A stretch of DNA of 64,000 bases, taken from NCBI RefSeq assembly GCF_003097635.1, contig NZ_QCZI01000003.1, forward strand, positions 1 through 64,000, given 5' to 3'. A model generated the notes under the pieces. It did no database searches. It was given only the letters and a program-made list of their open reading frames with translations, and was not told the DNA's origin. This document shows, piece by piece, positions 18,787 to 27,812 of this stretch. The position numbers and the translations under genes are program-made. The first letter of the stretch is position 1. Each line of letters starts with the position of its first letter. This DNA comes from Flavobacterium psychrotolerans. GTDB taxonomy: Bacteria; Bacteroidota; Bacteroidia; Flavobacteriales; Flavobacteriaceae.

Positions 18787-19422
18787 ATGAAACACATTTC
18801 AAGAGGCGCTATTTCCCAAATGGAAAAAATAGAGCAGTTAAATTTAATCAATTCTTGCACCGGATATAAATCGGCCAATTTACTTGCTACAAAATCGATA
18901 GATGATAAGTCTAATGTGGCGATTTTTAGCAGTATAACCCACTTAGGAAGCAACCCTGCATTGATTGGATTTATCATGCGACCAACAACAGTTCCCCGCG
19001 ATACCTACAAAAATATTAAAGAAACAGGCTATTTTACAGTGAATCACATTACGGCAAATATAATTGCTGATGCGCACCATACCTCAGCAAATTACGAAAT
19101 GGGTATTTCTGAGTTTGACAAAACCAATCTGGAGGAAGAATATAAAAAAGGCATCACTATTCCTTTTGTAAAAGGGAGTCCTGTTCAATTGTATTGTAAA
19201 TATGTGAATGAATATTATATCAAGGAAAATGACACGATTCATATCATTGCCTCTATTGAAGATTTATTCTTTAATGAAGATTTGCAACACAAAGACGGCT
19301 GGTTGCAAATTGATAGAGGAAATGTTGTCGCATTAAATGGACTTGACGGATATTGTTTACCCAAATTGTTAGACCGTTTTCAATATGCCAGAAAAGGGAT
19401 TCCTACAAAGTCTTTTTTCTAA
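18787..19422 (+). CDS. Flavin reductase-like FMN-binding protein
   Basis: 211 residues. The N-terminal NLINSCTGYKSANLLATKS and SSITHLGSNPALIGFIMRP match the split-barrel FMN-binding domain of flavin reductases. GYFTVNHI is the conserved strand that follows. It probably reduces or binds FMN; an oxygenase partner is not visible nearby. Monocistronic, with its own promoter just upstream. Confidence 0.85.
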   Translation: MKHISRGAISQMEKIEQLNLINSCTGYKSANLLATKSIDDKSNVAIFSSITHLGSNPALIGFIMRPTTVPRDTYKNIKETGYFTVNHITANIIADAHHTSANYEMGISEFDKTNLEEEYKKGITIPFVKGSPVQLYCKYVNEYYIKENDTIHIIASIEDLFFNEDLQHKDGWLQIDRGNVVALNGLDGYCLPKLLDRFQYARKGIPTKSFF

Positions 19423-19497
19423 AATAAAAGCAGGCAATCCATTATGCCAAATGAATACTGATTCATAGTTTAAAAAAGGAAACTGCAGCAAATAAAA

Positions 19498-19532
19498 AAA
19501 GTGTTTAAATTCCAATAGAACTTAAACACTTT
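19498..19532 (-). terminator. Terminator of the glycine-zipper gene
   Basis: Perfect 11-base stem AAAGTGTTTAA (19498-19508) / TTAAACACTTT (19522-19532), with a run of A before it that becomes the U tract on the minus strand. Confidence 0.8.
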
Positions 19533-19551
19533 AGATGTATGTGATATTAAT

Positions 19552-19971
19552 TTATTCCTTTTTACTTCCGTCAATAATTGCGCCAGTTCCGGCTCCGAGT
19601 CCAGCACCAGCCAAACCTCCAATTATTGCTCCTTCTCCCTTTTTCTTACTAATGATTGCTCCCGTTACGGCACCAACACCCGCTCCAATTACAGCCCCTT
19701 TTGCTGCTCCGCTCCAACCTTTCTTTTTTGCAGTGGTGGTAGATGTTGTTGCTGTTTGTTGATTAACGACTACGACCTTCTTTTGCGTTTCAATTTTGGC
19801 ATCTTCTACTTTAACCATTTCAATCTGCATAGAATCTATAATTCTTTGTTTATCAATTTCAACTTTCATAGAATCGATGCTCTCTTGTTTGGCATTTTGG
19901 ACATTCATTTTTCCTTGATCTCTACAAGAAACAAGAACTAAAGCCGTTGCTATAAAATATAGTATTTTCAT
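19552..19971 (-). CDS. Glycine-zipper lipoprotein
   Basis: 139 residues. The lipobox LVLVSCRD puts the acylated Cys at about residue 16. A charged helix (about 25-65) is followed by a Thr-rich linker and a glycine-zipper region (about 85-135: GAVIGAGVGAVTGAIISKKKGEGAIIGG), as in YMGG-type outer-membrane proteins. Such domains insert in membranes or oligomerise. Role unknown. It has its own terminator. Confidence 0.8.
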   Translation of the reverse strand: MKILYFIATALVLVSCRDQGKMNVQNAKQESIDSMKVEIDKQRIIDSMQIEMVKVEDAKIETQKKVVVVNQQTATTSTTTAKKKGWSGAAKGAVIGAGVGAVTGAIISKKKGEGAIIGGLAGAGLGAGTGAIIDGSKKE

Positions 19972-20657
19972 AATTTCAGATTATTAGAATTAAATTTTAA
20001 CAAAGAAACGTTTACTAAATTAAATACTACTTACATAATTAAATCTAATTGTTATATAATTTAAGGAATTCAATATCGGAATTACTAAAGATCTGACTTA
20101 ATTCTATCTTATAAAACGGAATTTACTTTTTTTTAGAATCCTTCTTTATATATTTTTATCATATATACAAAAACAGAAAAACATATCCGCTCGGCAAATT
20201 AAGGCAACAAAATTACTTTCAAAAATGACCGACAAAAACAACTTGAAAAGTTCCATTATTAAAAAAAATAATTAATAAACGTTGCAGGAATGGAATACGA
20301 TATTAGAACAATTGCAAGTAAATTTGTGATTGTTCATTTGCATTTTAGAATTGTTACTTCGCAATTATAAATAGACAAACCTTTGTTTTTTTAGATTGTT
20401 AACTCGTATTTTTTATCGTTGATAAAACGCAGATAAATATATTTTTTAAATATTTTTTACCCTTTTAACGGATTCATGAATATATTTTTACTATTTTGGT
20501 CTTTTAGTCTGAAATAATGATGTATTTTAATGTTTTATTAAATATGCTTTAAACATCCTAATTTCAAACTATTCAACAAATTTTTTGAAAGATATTTATT
20601 TTTTTAACTCTTAATATACTTAAATATTTTTTTTATAACTTTTAAATTAGAATAAAT
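19972..20657. other. Long A/T-rich intergenic region
   Basis: 686 bases without a supported gene. I see no strong hairpin, no tandem repeat and no reading frame with coding character. It must contain the divergent promoters for the genes on either side; the best candidate for the left gene is TTTCTTTG (minus strand, near 20003), one mismatch from TAnnTTTG. Confidence 0.5.
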
Positions 20658-21410
20658 ATGAAAAATCAATTCTCTTATGCTTTGCTTTTATTGCTCTTTG
20701 TTGTCAATGGGATGCAATCTCAAGGGCTTCATGAAATGATTACAATTCCAGCAGGAACTTTTCTGATGGGAGATAACAGTCCTGAAGGCGAAAAAGATGA
20801 GCAACCAATTCATATGGTGAGTTTATCCTCTTTTAGTATAGCTGACAAAGAAACTTCCGTTAAACAATGGAAATCGTTTTGTACAGAAACAAGAAAAAAA
20901 ATGCCAATGACGCCTGAATGGGGTTGGGATGACAATAATCCAATTGTTAATATCACGTGGGAAGAAGCCGTATCTTATACGGAATGGCTCAGCGATAAAA
21001 CTGGCAGAAACTTTCGTTTACCTACTGAAGCTGAATGGGAATATGCAGCAAAAGGAGGAATTCTAGCTAGAGGTTACAAATATAGCGGTGGTAAAAGCTT
21101 AGAATTAGTAGGTTGGGGAAAGGCAAACAGCGAAGGTAGAACCAATGCTGTAGGAACAAAAATGCCCAACGAAATTGGACTGTATGACATGTCTGGAAAT
21201 ACATATGAATGGTGCTTTGATTGGTATTCTGATTATTCTGATGGCAACCAAACAAACCCTGTTGTCACTGAACCGGTTGCAAAAAAATGTCACATAATAC
21301 GAGGTGGGAGTTGGAGAGATGTTGCCCAATTTAGCAGAGTGTCCAACCGTTACTTTTCTGCTGTATCAAAAGGAAATTATATTGGATTCAGAGTTGTAAG
21401 AACTGAATAG
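20658..21410 (+). CDS. Secreted SUMF1/formylglycine-generating-enzyme-fold protein
   Basis: 250 residues with a signal peptide (about 1-21). The fold hallmarks are ITIPAGTFLMGDNSPEGEKDEQP, PIVNITWEEAVSYTEWLS, FRLPTEAEWEYAAKGG, YDMSGNTYEWCFDWYSDY and RGGSWRD...GFRVVR. The active-site Cys pair of true formylglycine-generating enzymes is not present in the C-terminal RGGSWRDVAQFSRVSNRYF segment, so sulfatase activation is unlikely. A binding or structural role like that of other C-type-lectin-fold SUMF proteins is more plausible. Confidence 0.85.
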   Translation: MKNQFSYALLLLLFVVNGMQSQGLHEMITIPAGTFLMGDNSPEGEKDEQPIHMVSLSSFSIADKETSVKQWKSFCTETRKKMPMTPEWGWDDNNPIVNITWEEAVSYTEWLSDKTGRNFRLPTEAEWEYAAKGGILARGYKYSGGKSLELVGWGKANSEGRTNAVGTKMPNEIGLYDMSGNTYEWCFDWYSDYSDGNQTNPVVTEPVAKKCHIIRGGSWRDVAQFSRVSNRYFSAVSKGNYIGFRVVRTE

Positions 21411-21425
21411 TAAAACTCATTTTTT

Positions 21426-21471
21426 TTACAAACAAAACACGGATTAGAAAATTAATCCGTTTTGTTTGTAA
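21426..21471 (+). terminator. Terminator of the SUMF1-fold gene
   Basis: Long hairpin: TTACAAACAAAAC then CGGATTA pairs with TAATCCG then TTTTGTTTGTAA, one bulged A. It lies 16 bases after the stop. Confidence 0.8.
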
Positions 21472-21618
21472 AGATGACCCATCATCCTTGATTATCTATG
21501 AACAATAGTATCATTTTATGAAGTGTTCTCCTCTTGCAAATAAAAAAATTAGTGAATTTGGAAGTCAAGAACCATTTCAAAGTTATCTAAAAAACATTTC
21601 AGCAGATAATCCAAATAA

Positions 21619-21648
21619 AAAAATCTCGCTATTACTAACGAGATTTTT
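21619..21648 (-). terminator. Terminator of queA
   Basis: Perfect 10-base stem AAAAATCTCG (21619-21628) / CGAGATTTTT (21639-21648), 48 bases after the queA stop on the minus strand, followed there by a U-rich tail. Confidence 0.85.
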
Positions 21649-21695
21649 GATTGATATAAAATTTTTAAACCATCCTGATAATTTATCAGAACAGA

Positions 21696-22745
21696 TTAAA
21701 TAATTAACATTGCATCTCCATAAGAATAAAATTTATATTCTTCTTTGATTGCCTCTTCATAGGCTTTTTTCATTAAATCATGACCACAAAATGCAGAAAC
21801 CATCATCATTAATGTAGATTTTGGGGTATGAAAATTTGTAATCATACAGGTAGCGATACTAAAATCATGTGGTGGAAAGATAAATTTATTTGTCCAACCA
21901 TCAAAAGGATTTAATGTTCTGGCTGATGAAACTGAACTTTCCACGGCACGCATGGAAGTGGTTCCAACTGCGCAAATACGCTTCTTTTTTACTTTTGCAG
22001 CGTTTACAATATCGCAAGCATCTTGAGAGATTCGCAATTCTTCAGAATCCATTTTGTGTTTAGACAAATCTTCTACTTCAACTGGATTGAAAGTCCCAAG
22101 ACCTACGTGTAAGGTAACTTCAGCAAAATTCACTCCTTTAATTTCTAATCGTTTCAGTAATTGTTTGGAGAAATGCAAACCCGCAGTTGGTGCCGCAACA
22201 GCTCCTTCTTCTTTTGCATAAATGGTTTGGTATCGTTCCGCATCTTCAGGAGTTACGTCTCTGCTGATATATTTTGGGATTGGAGTTTCTCCTAGTTCTG
22301 TCAGTTTATTTCTGAATTCTTCATAAGAACCGTCGTAAAGAAAACGTAATGTTCTTCCTCGTGAGGTAGTATTATCGATTACTTCAGCCACTAGCGAATC
22401 GTCATCACCAAAATACAATTTATTGCCAATTCTGATTTTACGTGCCGGATCTACAAGTACATCCCAAAGGCGTTGTTCCGCATTCAATTCTCTCAACAAG
22501 AAAACTTCAATTCTTGCACCTGTTTTTTCTTTGTTTCCATACAAACGCGCTGGAAAAACTTTGGTATTATTTAATATTAAAACGTCGCCATCATCAAAAT
22601 AATCAATAACGTCCTTGAACGTCTTGTGCTCGATAGTTTTTTTCTCTCTATTAATAACCATTAAACGGGCTTCATCTCTGTTTTCGGCAGGATATTCCGC
22701 TAAAAGTTCTTTTGGTAAATTGAATTGAAAATGTGATAATTTCAT
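21696..22745 (-). CDS. queA: tRNA preQ1(34) S-adenosylmethionine ribosyltransferase-isomerase
   Basis: 349 residues, full length. [23 protein letters not shown] at the start, APTAGLHF in the middle and [23 protein letters not shown] further on are QueA signatures. The enzyme transfers the ribosyl part of SAM to preQ1-modified tRNA to make epoxyqueuosine. queE for the same pathway is at 8278-8910. It has its own promoter and terminator, so it is a single-gene unit. Confidence 0.93.
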   Translation of the reverse strand: MKLSHFQFNLPKELLAEYPAENRDEARLMVINREKKTIEHKTFKDVIDYFDDGDVLILNNTKVFPARLYGNKEKTGARIEVFLLRELNAEQRLWDVLVDPARKIRIGNKLYFGDDDSLVAEVIDNTTSRGRTLRFLYDGSYEEFRNKLTELGETPIPKYISRDVTPEDAERYQTIYAKEEGAVAAPTAGLHFSKQLLKRLEIKGVNFAEVTLHVGLGTFNPVEVEDLSKHKMDSEELRISQDACDIVNAAKVKKKRICAVGTTSMRAVESSVSSARTLNPFDGWTNKFIFPPHDFSIATCMITNFHTPKSTLMMMVSAFCGHDLMKKAYEEAIKEEYKFYSYGDAMLII

Positions 22746-22810
22746 TTTAGAATGTTATGAGTTATGAATTATAAATTAGGGGTTTTGAGTCCATAATTAA
22801 TAATCGTTTG

Positions 22811-22842
22811 CAAATATACAACTGTGAGACAGGCGTTGTCAA
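22811..22842 (-). promoter_or_regulatory. Promoter of queA
   Basis: On the minus strand TATATTTG (22811-22818) follows TTG (22840-22842) with a 21-base spacer, 66 bases before the start codon. Confidence 0.7.
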
Positions 22843-22895
22843 GTGTTTTGATGTTTATTTTACCTTTTGCCACAAAGACGCCAAGTCACGAAGTT

Positions 22896-24119
22896 TTATT
22901 TTTCAGAAATTTTGAAACCTAGACCTTTTAAATCTTCCCAAAAATCAGGATAGGATTTCGAGACAACTTCGGCATTTTCGATAATTATTGGCACTTTAAG
23001 CGCTAATGGTGCAAATGCCATTGCCATTCTGTGGTCGTTATATGTGGCAATTTTTATATTGGAATTTATTTTTGAAGACGACTCTAAAGTCAAACTATCA
23101 TTGGTAACAGAAATGGAGGCTCCCAATTTTGTCATTTCAATTCGAAGTGCTTCTAGTCTGTCTGTTTCTTTAATCTTTAGGGTATGAAGTCCTGTTAAAC
23201 AACAACCTATTCCTAGTCCAAGGCAAGTTACCACGATAGTTTGCGCAATGTCTGGAGTGTTATTAAGCTCCAAGTTTAACGTTTGAGGTATAAAATTAGG
23301 CTGTTTTATTAAAGTAATTTTATTGCCTTCAAATATTGTTTCAACCCCCATTTGTTTATAGATGGCTACCAAAGCAGAATCACCTTGTAAACTGCTTTCT
23401 TTATAACTGGTCAATGCAATTGAGGAATCCTGAGATAAAGCGACCAAACTAAAAAAGTAAGATGCCGAACTCCAATCGGATTCTACGGTCATTATTTTAG
23501 TTTCCACTTCTTGTTTTGGATATACTTTGATGCTATTCCCTTCAAAACTGGTTTGAATGTTTAAATCATTCAACAAGGCTAAGGTCATTTTAATGTAGGG
23601 AACAGATGTGATTTCCCCTTCCAACGTCAACTCCAATCCATTTTCAAGTTTGGGTGCAATCAACAATAAAGCAGAAATATATTGGCTACTTACATTGGCA
23701 GCCATAGTTACTTTTGAAGCGGTAATCTTTTGACCTTTGATTCTAATGGGTGGATAGCCCACTTCTTTTTCATACGAAATCTGTGCGCCCAACTGTTCTA
23801 GCGCTTCAACCAAAATTTTGATAGGGCGTTCCTGCATTCTGGCGGACCCTGTTAACACTACTTCACGACCTTCATTTACGGCAAAATAAGCGGTAAGAAA
23901 ACGCATAGCCGTTCCCGCATGATGAATGTCTATTACTTCTTCATTCCCTATTAATGCCTTTTGCATTACTTCTGAGTCATCCGAATTAGAGGTATTGGCT
24001 AAGGTAATATTAGGGTATAAAGCCTGCAACAGCAACAATCTGTTGGTTTCACTTTTAGATCCGGTAATACTTAATTGTGAATTGCGAATTGTGAATTGTG
24101 AATGTAAAAGTAAATCCAT
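22896..24119 (-). CDS. aroA: 3-phosphoshikimate 1-carboxyvinyltransferase (EPSP synthase)
   Basis: 407 residues. GSKSETNRLLLLQAL near the N-terminus, DIHHAGTAMRFLTAYFA, and the C-terminal ETDRLEALRIEMTKLGA and YNDHRMAMAFAPLAL are EPSP synthase motifs. It joins shikimate-3-phosphate and PEP in chorismate synthesis, feeding the aromatic operon at 30607-34648. Residues about 7-17 are encoded by a tandem 7-base repeat (24073-24100) that is typical of intergenic DNA, so the extreme N-terminus looks recruited from a repeat. No better start codon lies downstream. Confidence 0.92.
   Translation of the reverse strand: MDLLLHSQFTIRNSQLSITGSKSETNRLLLLQALYPNITLANTSNSDDSEVMQKALIGNEEVIDIHHAGTAMRFLTAYFAVNEGREVVLTGSARMQERPIKILVEALEQLGAQISYEKEVGYPPIRIKGQKITASKVTMAANVSSQYISALLLIAPKLENGLELTLEGEITSVPYIKMTLALLNDLNIQTSFEGNSIKVYPKQEVETKIMTVESDWSSASYFFSLVALSQDSSIALTSYKESSLQGDSALVAIYKQMGVETIFEGNKITLIKQPNFIPQTLNLELNNTPDIAQTIVVTCLGLGIGCCLTGLHTLKIKETDRLEALRIEMTKLGASISVTNDSLTLESSSKINSNIKIATYNDHRMAMAFAPLALKVPIIIENAEVVSKSYPDFWEDLKGLGFKISEK
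24073..24100. repeat. Heptanucleotide tandem repeat in the aroA 5' end
   Basis: Four copies of AATTGTG (one with C instead of T) followed by AATG. A change of copy number would shift the frame between the start codon and the AroA body. Confidence 0.85.
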
Positions 24120-24182
24120 TTTTAAAAACAGTATGTTATTAATGCGGGCGCAATTTACAATTTAGCATTTACAATTCATAAA

Positions 24183-24509
24183 TTATTTAAGCTTCTCGTT
24201 GTTTTTGTGGCGGTCTTTGTCGCGTATCGATTTTAGATCCATTTTCTTGTCGAAAGCGGCTTGCAAATCGATTCCGGTTTGGTTGGCCAAGCACAACACC
24301 ACAAAAACTACGTCGGCCAATTCTTCGCCAAGGTCTTTGTTTTTGTCGCTTTCTTTTTCGGATTGTTCTCCGTAACGTCGGGCAATGATTCGGGCTACTT
24401 CACCTACTTCTTCCGTAAGTTGTGCCATGTTGGTGAGTTCGTTAAAATAGCGAACACCATGTTCTTTGATCCAAGTGTCTACGTCTAGTTGGGCATTTTT
24501 TAGGTTCAT
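24183..24509 (-). CDS. MazG-like nucleotide pyrophosphohydrolase
   Basis: About 108 residues from the ATG at 24509. AQLTEEVGEVARIIARRYGEQ and EELADVVFVVLCLAN give the EExxE and ExxD motifs of all-alpha NTP pyrophosphohydrolases, which remove unwanted nucleotides. A longer frame up to 24554 would read into the palindromic repeat at 24525-24559, so the shorter start is preferred. It probably was next to dtd/rsgA before the 24.5-28.8 kb island entered. Confidence 0.88.
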   Translation of the reverse strand: MNLKNAQLDVDTWIKEHGVRYFNELTNMAQLTEEVGEVARIIARRYGEQSEKESDKNKDLGEELADVVFVVLCLANQTGIDLQAAFDKKMDLKSIRDKDRHKNNEKLK

Positions 24510-24524
24510 GGGTTTGTTTTTAAT

Positions 24525-24559
24525 AACCTTTGTCAAAGTTTTGAACTTTGACAAAGGTT
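24525..24559. repeat. REP-like palindrome, copy A
   Basis: Perfect 16-base arms AACCTTTGTCAAAGTT / AACTTTGACAAAGGTT around TTG. It lies 15 bases downstream of the transposase gene's 3' end, and is the best-preserved copy of the family. Confidence 0.9.
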
Positions 24560-24574
24560 ACAAGGTTAAGATTA

Positions 24575-25198
24575 TTAAAATTCAAAATCAAATTTTGGAG
24601 GATGACTGTGAGAATAAATAAAGTTCTCAAGATCTCCAAAGGATTTTATTACTTCTTCACGTTTTAAATTCGTTTTAGAATTTGACAAAATTGATTTATA
24701 AGAGGAAAACTTATAGGTTTCAAAATTTTGTTTTAAATCGATTGGATTTAAATGGATGTAAATAATTAAATTTCTCAAATATTCCTCTGAATCAATTCGT
24801 TTTCTTTTAAATGGTGATTCTAGTAGCGCACCGTGTCTATTAGTAAATTTGTTGTAAGCCTGACTGTAACTGCTTATAAATTTACCAATTTGTTTGCTTA
24901 CTATTGAATCAAAAGAATGTAGCCCTTTCTCTTGTTTGGCTTTGTCTCCCTTATCAAAGTTTTGAACTTTGACAAAAGTTTCAATCTCACTTTCTGATTT
25001 GACTTTTATTAAAAAATGAAAATGATTAGGCATTAAACAATAGGCAAATACATCACAAACAGGATTTATATAAGTAGCAAATTTTGACAAAAAGAACAAA
25101 TAATTTTCTTCTGAACTAAATATTTTATCACTATTTATTCCTCTGTTATAAATGTGATAATATGTATCAGGTTCTAAAATTTCATTTCTAATGTCCAT
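24575..25198 (-). CDS. REP-associated tyrosine transposase (Y1/HUH family)
   Basis: 207 residues. YYHIYNRGINSDKIF at the N-terminus, the metal-binding HUH motif in CLMPNHFHFLIKV, and the helix FISSYSQAYNKFTNRHGALLESPFKRKRI carrying the likely catalytic Tyr define a RAYT (IS200/IS605-related) enzyme. RAYTs nick single-stranded palindromic repeats. Here the gene is surrounded by palindromes of one family (24525-25344) and even carries a degenerate copy inside its frame (24951-24979), which encodes the segment around VQNFDKGD. It is intact and probably active or recently active. Confidence 0.9.
   Translation of the reverse strand: MDIRNEILEPDTYYHIYNRGINSDKIFSSEENYLFFLSKFATYINPVCDVFAYCLMPNHFHFLIKVKSESEIETFVKVQNFDKGDKAKQEKGLHSFDSIVSKQIGKFISSYSQAYNKFTNRHGALLESPFKRKRIDSEEYLRNLIIYIHLNPIDLKQNFETYKFSSYKSILSNSKTNLKREEVIKSFGDLENFIYSHSHPPKFDFEF
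24951..24979. repeat. REP-like palindrome, copy B, inside the transposase frame
   Basis: TTATCAAAGTT TTG AACTTTGACAA, a slightly decayed copy of the 24525-24559 palindrome, kept in frame. Confidence 0.8.
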
Positions 25199-25220
25199 GT
25201 CTTTGTTTTATTTTTTTAAG

Positions 25221-25344
25221 TCTTTGTCAAAGTTTTGATCTTTGATAAAGATCATTTTCTTGGCATCTTTGGACACCTTTGTCAAAGTTTTGAACTTTGA
25301 TAAAGGTTATTTTCTTGACATCTTTGGACACCTTTGACAAAGGT
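25221..25344. repeat. Three REP-like palindromes upstream of the transposase
   Basis: Copy C 25221-25251, copy D 25275-25307 (outer ACCTTTG / TAAAGGT with one mismatch), and a shortened copy E 25330-25344 (ACCTTTG-A-CAAAGGT) that has lost the inner arms. Linker sequence with CATCTTTGGACAC is repeated between D and E. Confidence 0.85.
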
Positions 25345-25358
25345 TGAAAACCAGCTAA

Positions 25359-27791
25359 CTACACCCTCAAAAACCCTAATTCATACACCATAGGTTGCAG
25401 TTTTTCGCTCAAAGTTTTATAAGCTTCTTCAAAGGGTTTGAATGAAACGGGTTGATAATCGCCACTTTCGTTTCTCTTTTTTAAAGCATTTCTAACTTGA
25501 TACCAACCTACATCAGCTCGGTTAAGTTTTAATTCCTCACGAACGGCTCTTACATCAGTGTTTGCAAAATAGGCTTGCCATAGTTTTTTGCCTTCGGCTA
25601 AAACGGCTTTGGCTTCAGGGCTTGCCCAACTTGGTTTATTACCCCTGTCAGGGTTTGAAACCCTGACAGGGGTGAGGTTTGCTAAATACCGCACCATAAA
25701 ATCACTTTCAAACCGATCATTAGCACCTACTTCTTCTTCGGTAAAGGGGATAAAATGATTGACTATACTCCATTTTTTATCATTCCATTCTAAGTCATTG
25801 GCACTGGCGGTGAGGTTACTACCGTTAAACAACATCCAGATTAAACAATCGTTTTTGAATTCCTCGGTTAAAGGCTCGGTTGGGATTAAAAACTGGTCAC
25901 GGTCATTGAGCCAAGTTTGTTTTATTAATCTTCTTACTGAATAAACAATAGCAACTTGCCAAAGATTTTCAGGTGTAATATACAAACCACCTCCATTTCC
26001 TCCAGTAAAAATTGAAGATGAGATAAGTGTTTCTTGTCCTGCATGTTGCAAGTCATTGTTACTTGCATAGAAAAACCCAACCATTCCGTCACAAGACTTT
26101 TTTAGTCTAGGATTGTTCGATATTGTTGTTGCGTTTGATAAAGGCAAAGCTAATTCATCATTCGTATTTGGTTTATCAATCCAAATATTTAGAAATATAT
26201 TATTAGGTAAATTGTAAAAAATTTTTGCGCCTATTGGTTTTGCCTTTTTATCAATTACATCAACACTAATTTCAGCAATTGATGTTTTCTTTTTTTGATT
26301 TGTTTGCCAAACTAAAAATCCAATAGGAAAATCTCCTTTTAATCCGTCAAACGCTTTGCTATGCACTACAAATCCTCCTAAGTATTTTGAATTCCATTCA
26401 ACTCTAAACTTTTCAAAATTTGGAGCGTTAACATATTTCATTTTACTAAACATTGCAATAGTTGCCGTTGGAATTTCTTTTGCAATCCTAACCAAGAACT
26501 GTACAAACAACTCTTTACTAGCATAACCCAACTCCTGGGTTTTCATTAAAGCATTTATTTTAGTTTGTTCAACTTCCTTTTTGTTTTTATCACCTTTACC
26601 AATTCCAGAACCTGTTTCGCCATAAGGCGGATTAATCAAAATCAAAATCTTTTTCCCCTCGGCTATGGCTTGGCTCAAACCTTGCGGTATTTTATTAGTT
26701 AAGGAATAATCGATGTTACCAAAATCATCAATATCATCATTCAAATAATCGTATTGAAACCTCGTAGCCGCTACACAGGTTTTAGTGGCTTTCATCACAT
26801 CTACATCGGCATCGTCTAGGGTGCTCATGTAAATGTTTCTTGGGTTGGAGTGTTTTACTTCGAGGTTGCCCACGCCGCAACACATATCCCAAACGATGTA
26901 GCTTTTTTGCCAGTTGTTGCCTAGCGTTTCGGCTAGTTTGTCATAAGCTTTGTCCACAACATTCAATGGCGTATAATAAGCTCCTTTAAAACTGCGCTCG
27001 TCTATGGGTATTAAACTGTCACGTCGTTCTAGCAAATAATTCCGATATTCCGCTTTAGGTGGTTTGTGGTATATGGCCCAAAACTGGCGGTAGCCTTCTG
27101 TATTGCCCAGTTTATATACTTTTCCGTTTAATACAAATACGGGCGCGCCGTCTTTGTGCATCAATTCGGCTGGCAAATTATCATGAGTACTAACGGTGCC
27201 ATCGTGCATAATATCGGCAAAAAACAAGAGCGCATATTCTTCGTCTTTTATGCCTTCAATTTCTTGTCCAATCATAGCCACCCATTTATCAAAAACTTGT
27301 TTCAAGTTATCGGGCGTAATGGGTGTGCGAATGATATCGCCTTTCTTGATGGCGTTTTTTACGGTATTGATAAACTCTTCTTCGTGGGTTTCTATCTTAA
27401 ACGACACAAAGTGCGTACCGATATGTGCTGATATCGCATCGAGCGCCTCTTGAGTATAACTGCTTGCCGACTTGCCCCATTTGATGGTTTTCTTTTCCAG
27501 AAAAGGAATCACATCTTCACTTTTCATAATGGCCGCTTTTTGGGTATCTATGACACATAAAAAAGGCGGTACATAATGTCCTTTATTCAAAGCATCTTGC
27601 ACATAATGCATCAATTGGGTAAACATGGCATAACTAGAGAGTTTTGCATTTTGTTTGGCCTCAAACCAAATTTCTTTGGTTTGAATATCGATAAGATTTT
27701 TTTGAACTTCTTTTAAGCCCAATGCTTTGATGTAGGCATCTTTTACGTCTTCTTCGGAGGAGGCTTTTTGTAGTTTTTGGTACAGGGACAT
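25359..27791 (-). CDS. Large DNA adenine-N6 methyltransferase, possibly type IIG-like
   Basis: 810 residues. SAM motif I is DMCCGVGN at 302-309 and the catalytic motif IV is NPPY at 387-390, so it should methylate adenine N6. YYTPLNVVDKAYDKLAE precedes motif I as in Eco57I/type I HsdM-like enzymes. The N-terminal region holds Asp35 and Glu44-x-Lys46 (IWFEAKQNAK), a pattern like the D-(E)xK of PD-(D/E)xK nucleases, which suggests a fused restriction domain. No separate restriction or specificity gene is adjacent. A perfect palindrome (25641-25673) is inserted in frame near residues 706-717. Embedded in a repeat-rich island, it is probably acquired by transfer. Confidence 0.8.
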   Translation of the reverse strand: MSLYQKLQKASSEEDVKDAYIKALGLKEVQKNLIDIQTKEIWFEAKQNAKLSSYAMFTQLMHYVQDALNKGHYVPPFLCVIDTQKAAIMKSEDVIPFLEKKTIKWGKSASSYTQEALDAISAHIGTHFVSFKIETHEEEFINTVKNAIKKGDIIRTPITPDNLKQVFDKWVAMIGQEIEGIKDEEYALLFFADIMHDGTVSTHDNLPAELMHKDGAPVFVLNGKVYKLGNTEGYRQFWAIYHKPPKAEYRNYLLERRDSLIPIDERSFKGAYYTPLNVVDKAYDKLAETLGNNWQKSYIVWDMCCGVGNLEVKHSNPRNIYMSTLDDADVDVMKATKTCVAATRFQYDYLNDDIDDFGNIDYSLTNKIPQGLSQAIAEGKKILILINPPYGETGSGIGKGDKNKKEVEQTKINALMKTQELGYASKELFVQFLVRIAKEIPTATIAMFSKMKYVNAPNFEKFRVEWNSKYLGGFVVHSKAFDGLKGDFPIGFLVWQTNQKKKTSIAEISVDVIDKKAKPIGAKIFYNLPNNIFLNIWIDKPNTNDELALPLSNATTISNNPRLKKSCDGMVGFFYASNNDLQHAGQETLISSSIFTGGNGGGLYITPENLWQVAIVYSVRRLIKQTWLNDRDQFLIPTEPLTEEFKNDCLIWMLFNGSNLTASANDLEWNDKKWSIVNHFIPFTEEEVGANDRFESDFMVRYLANLTPVRVSNPDRGNKPSWASPEAKAVLAEGKKLWQAYFANTDVRAVREELKLNRADVGWYQVRNALKKRNESGDYQPVSFKPFEEAYKTLSEKLQPMVYELGFLRV
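25641..25673. repeat. GC-rich palindrome inside the methyltransferase gene
   Basis: Perfect 16-base arms ACCCCTGTCAGGGTTT / AAACCCTGACAGGGGT around one G. The layout is like the CTTTGTCAAAG palindromes, but the sequence differs. It is translated as part of the protein (TPVRVSNPDRG). Confidence 0.9.
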
Positions 27792-27812
27792 TTAGAATGA
27801 TGAGTTTATATA

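Noticed and set aside
21518-21703. Open reading frame of 61 codons on the plus strand.
   Set aside because: It contains the queA terminator hairpin and overlaps the queA 3' end.
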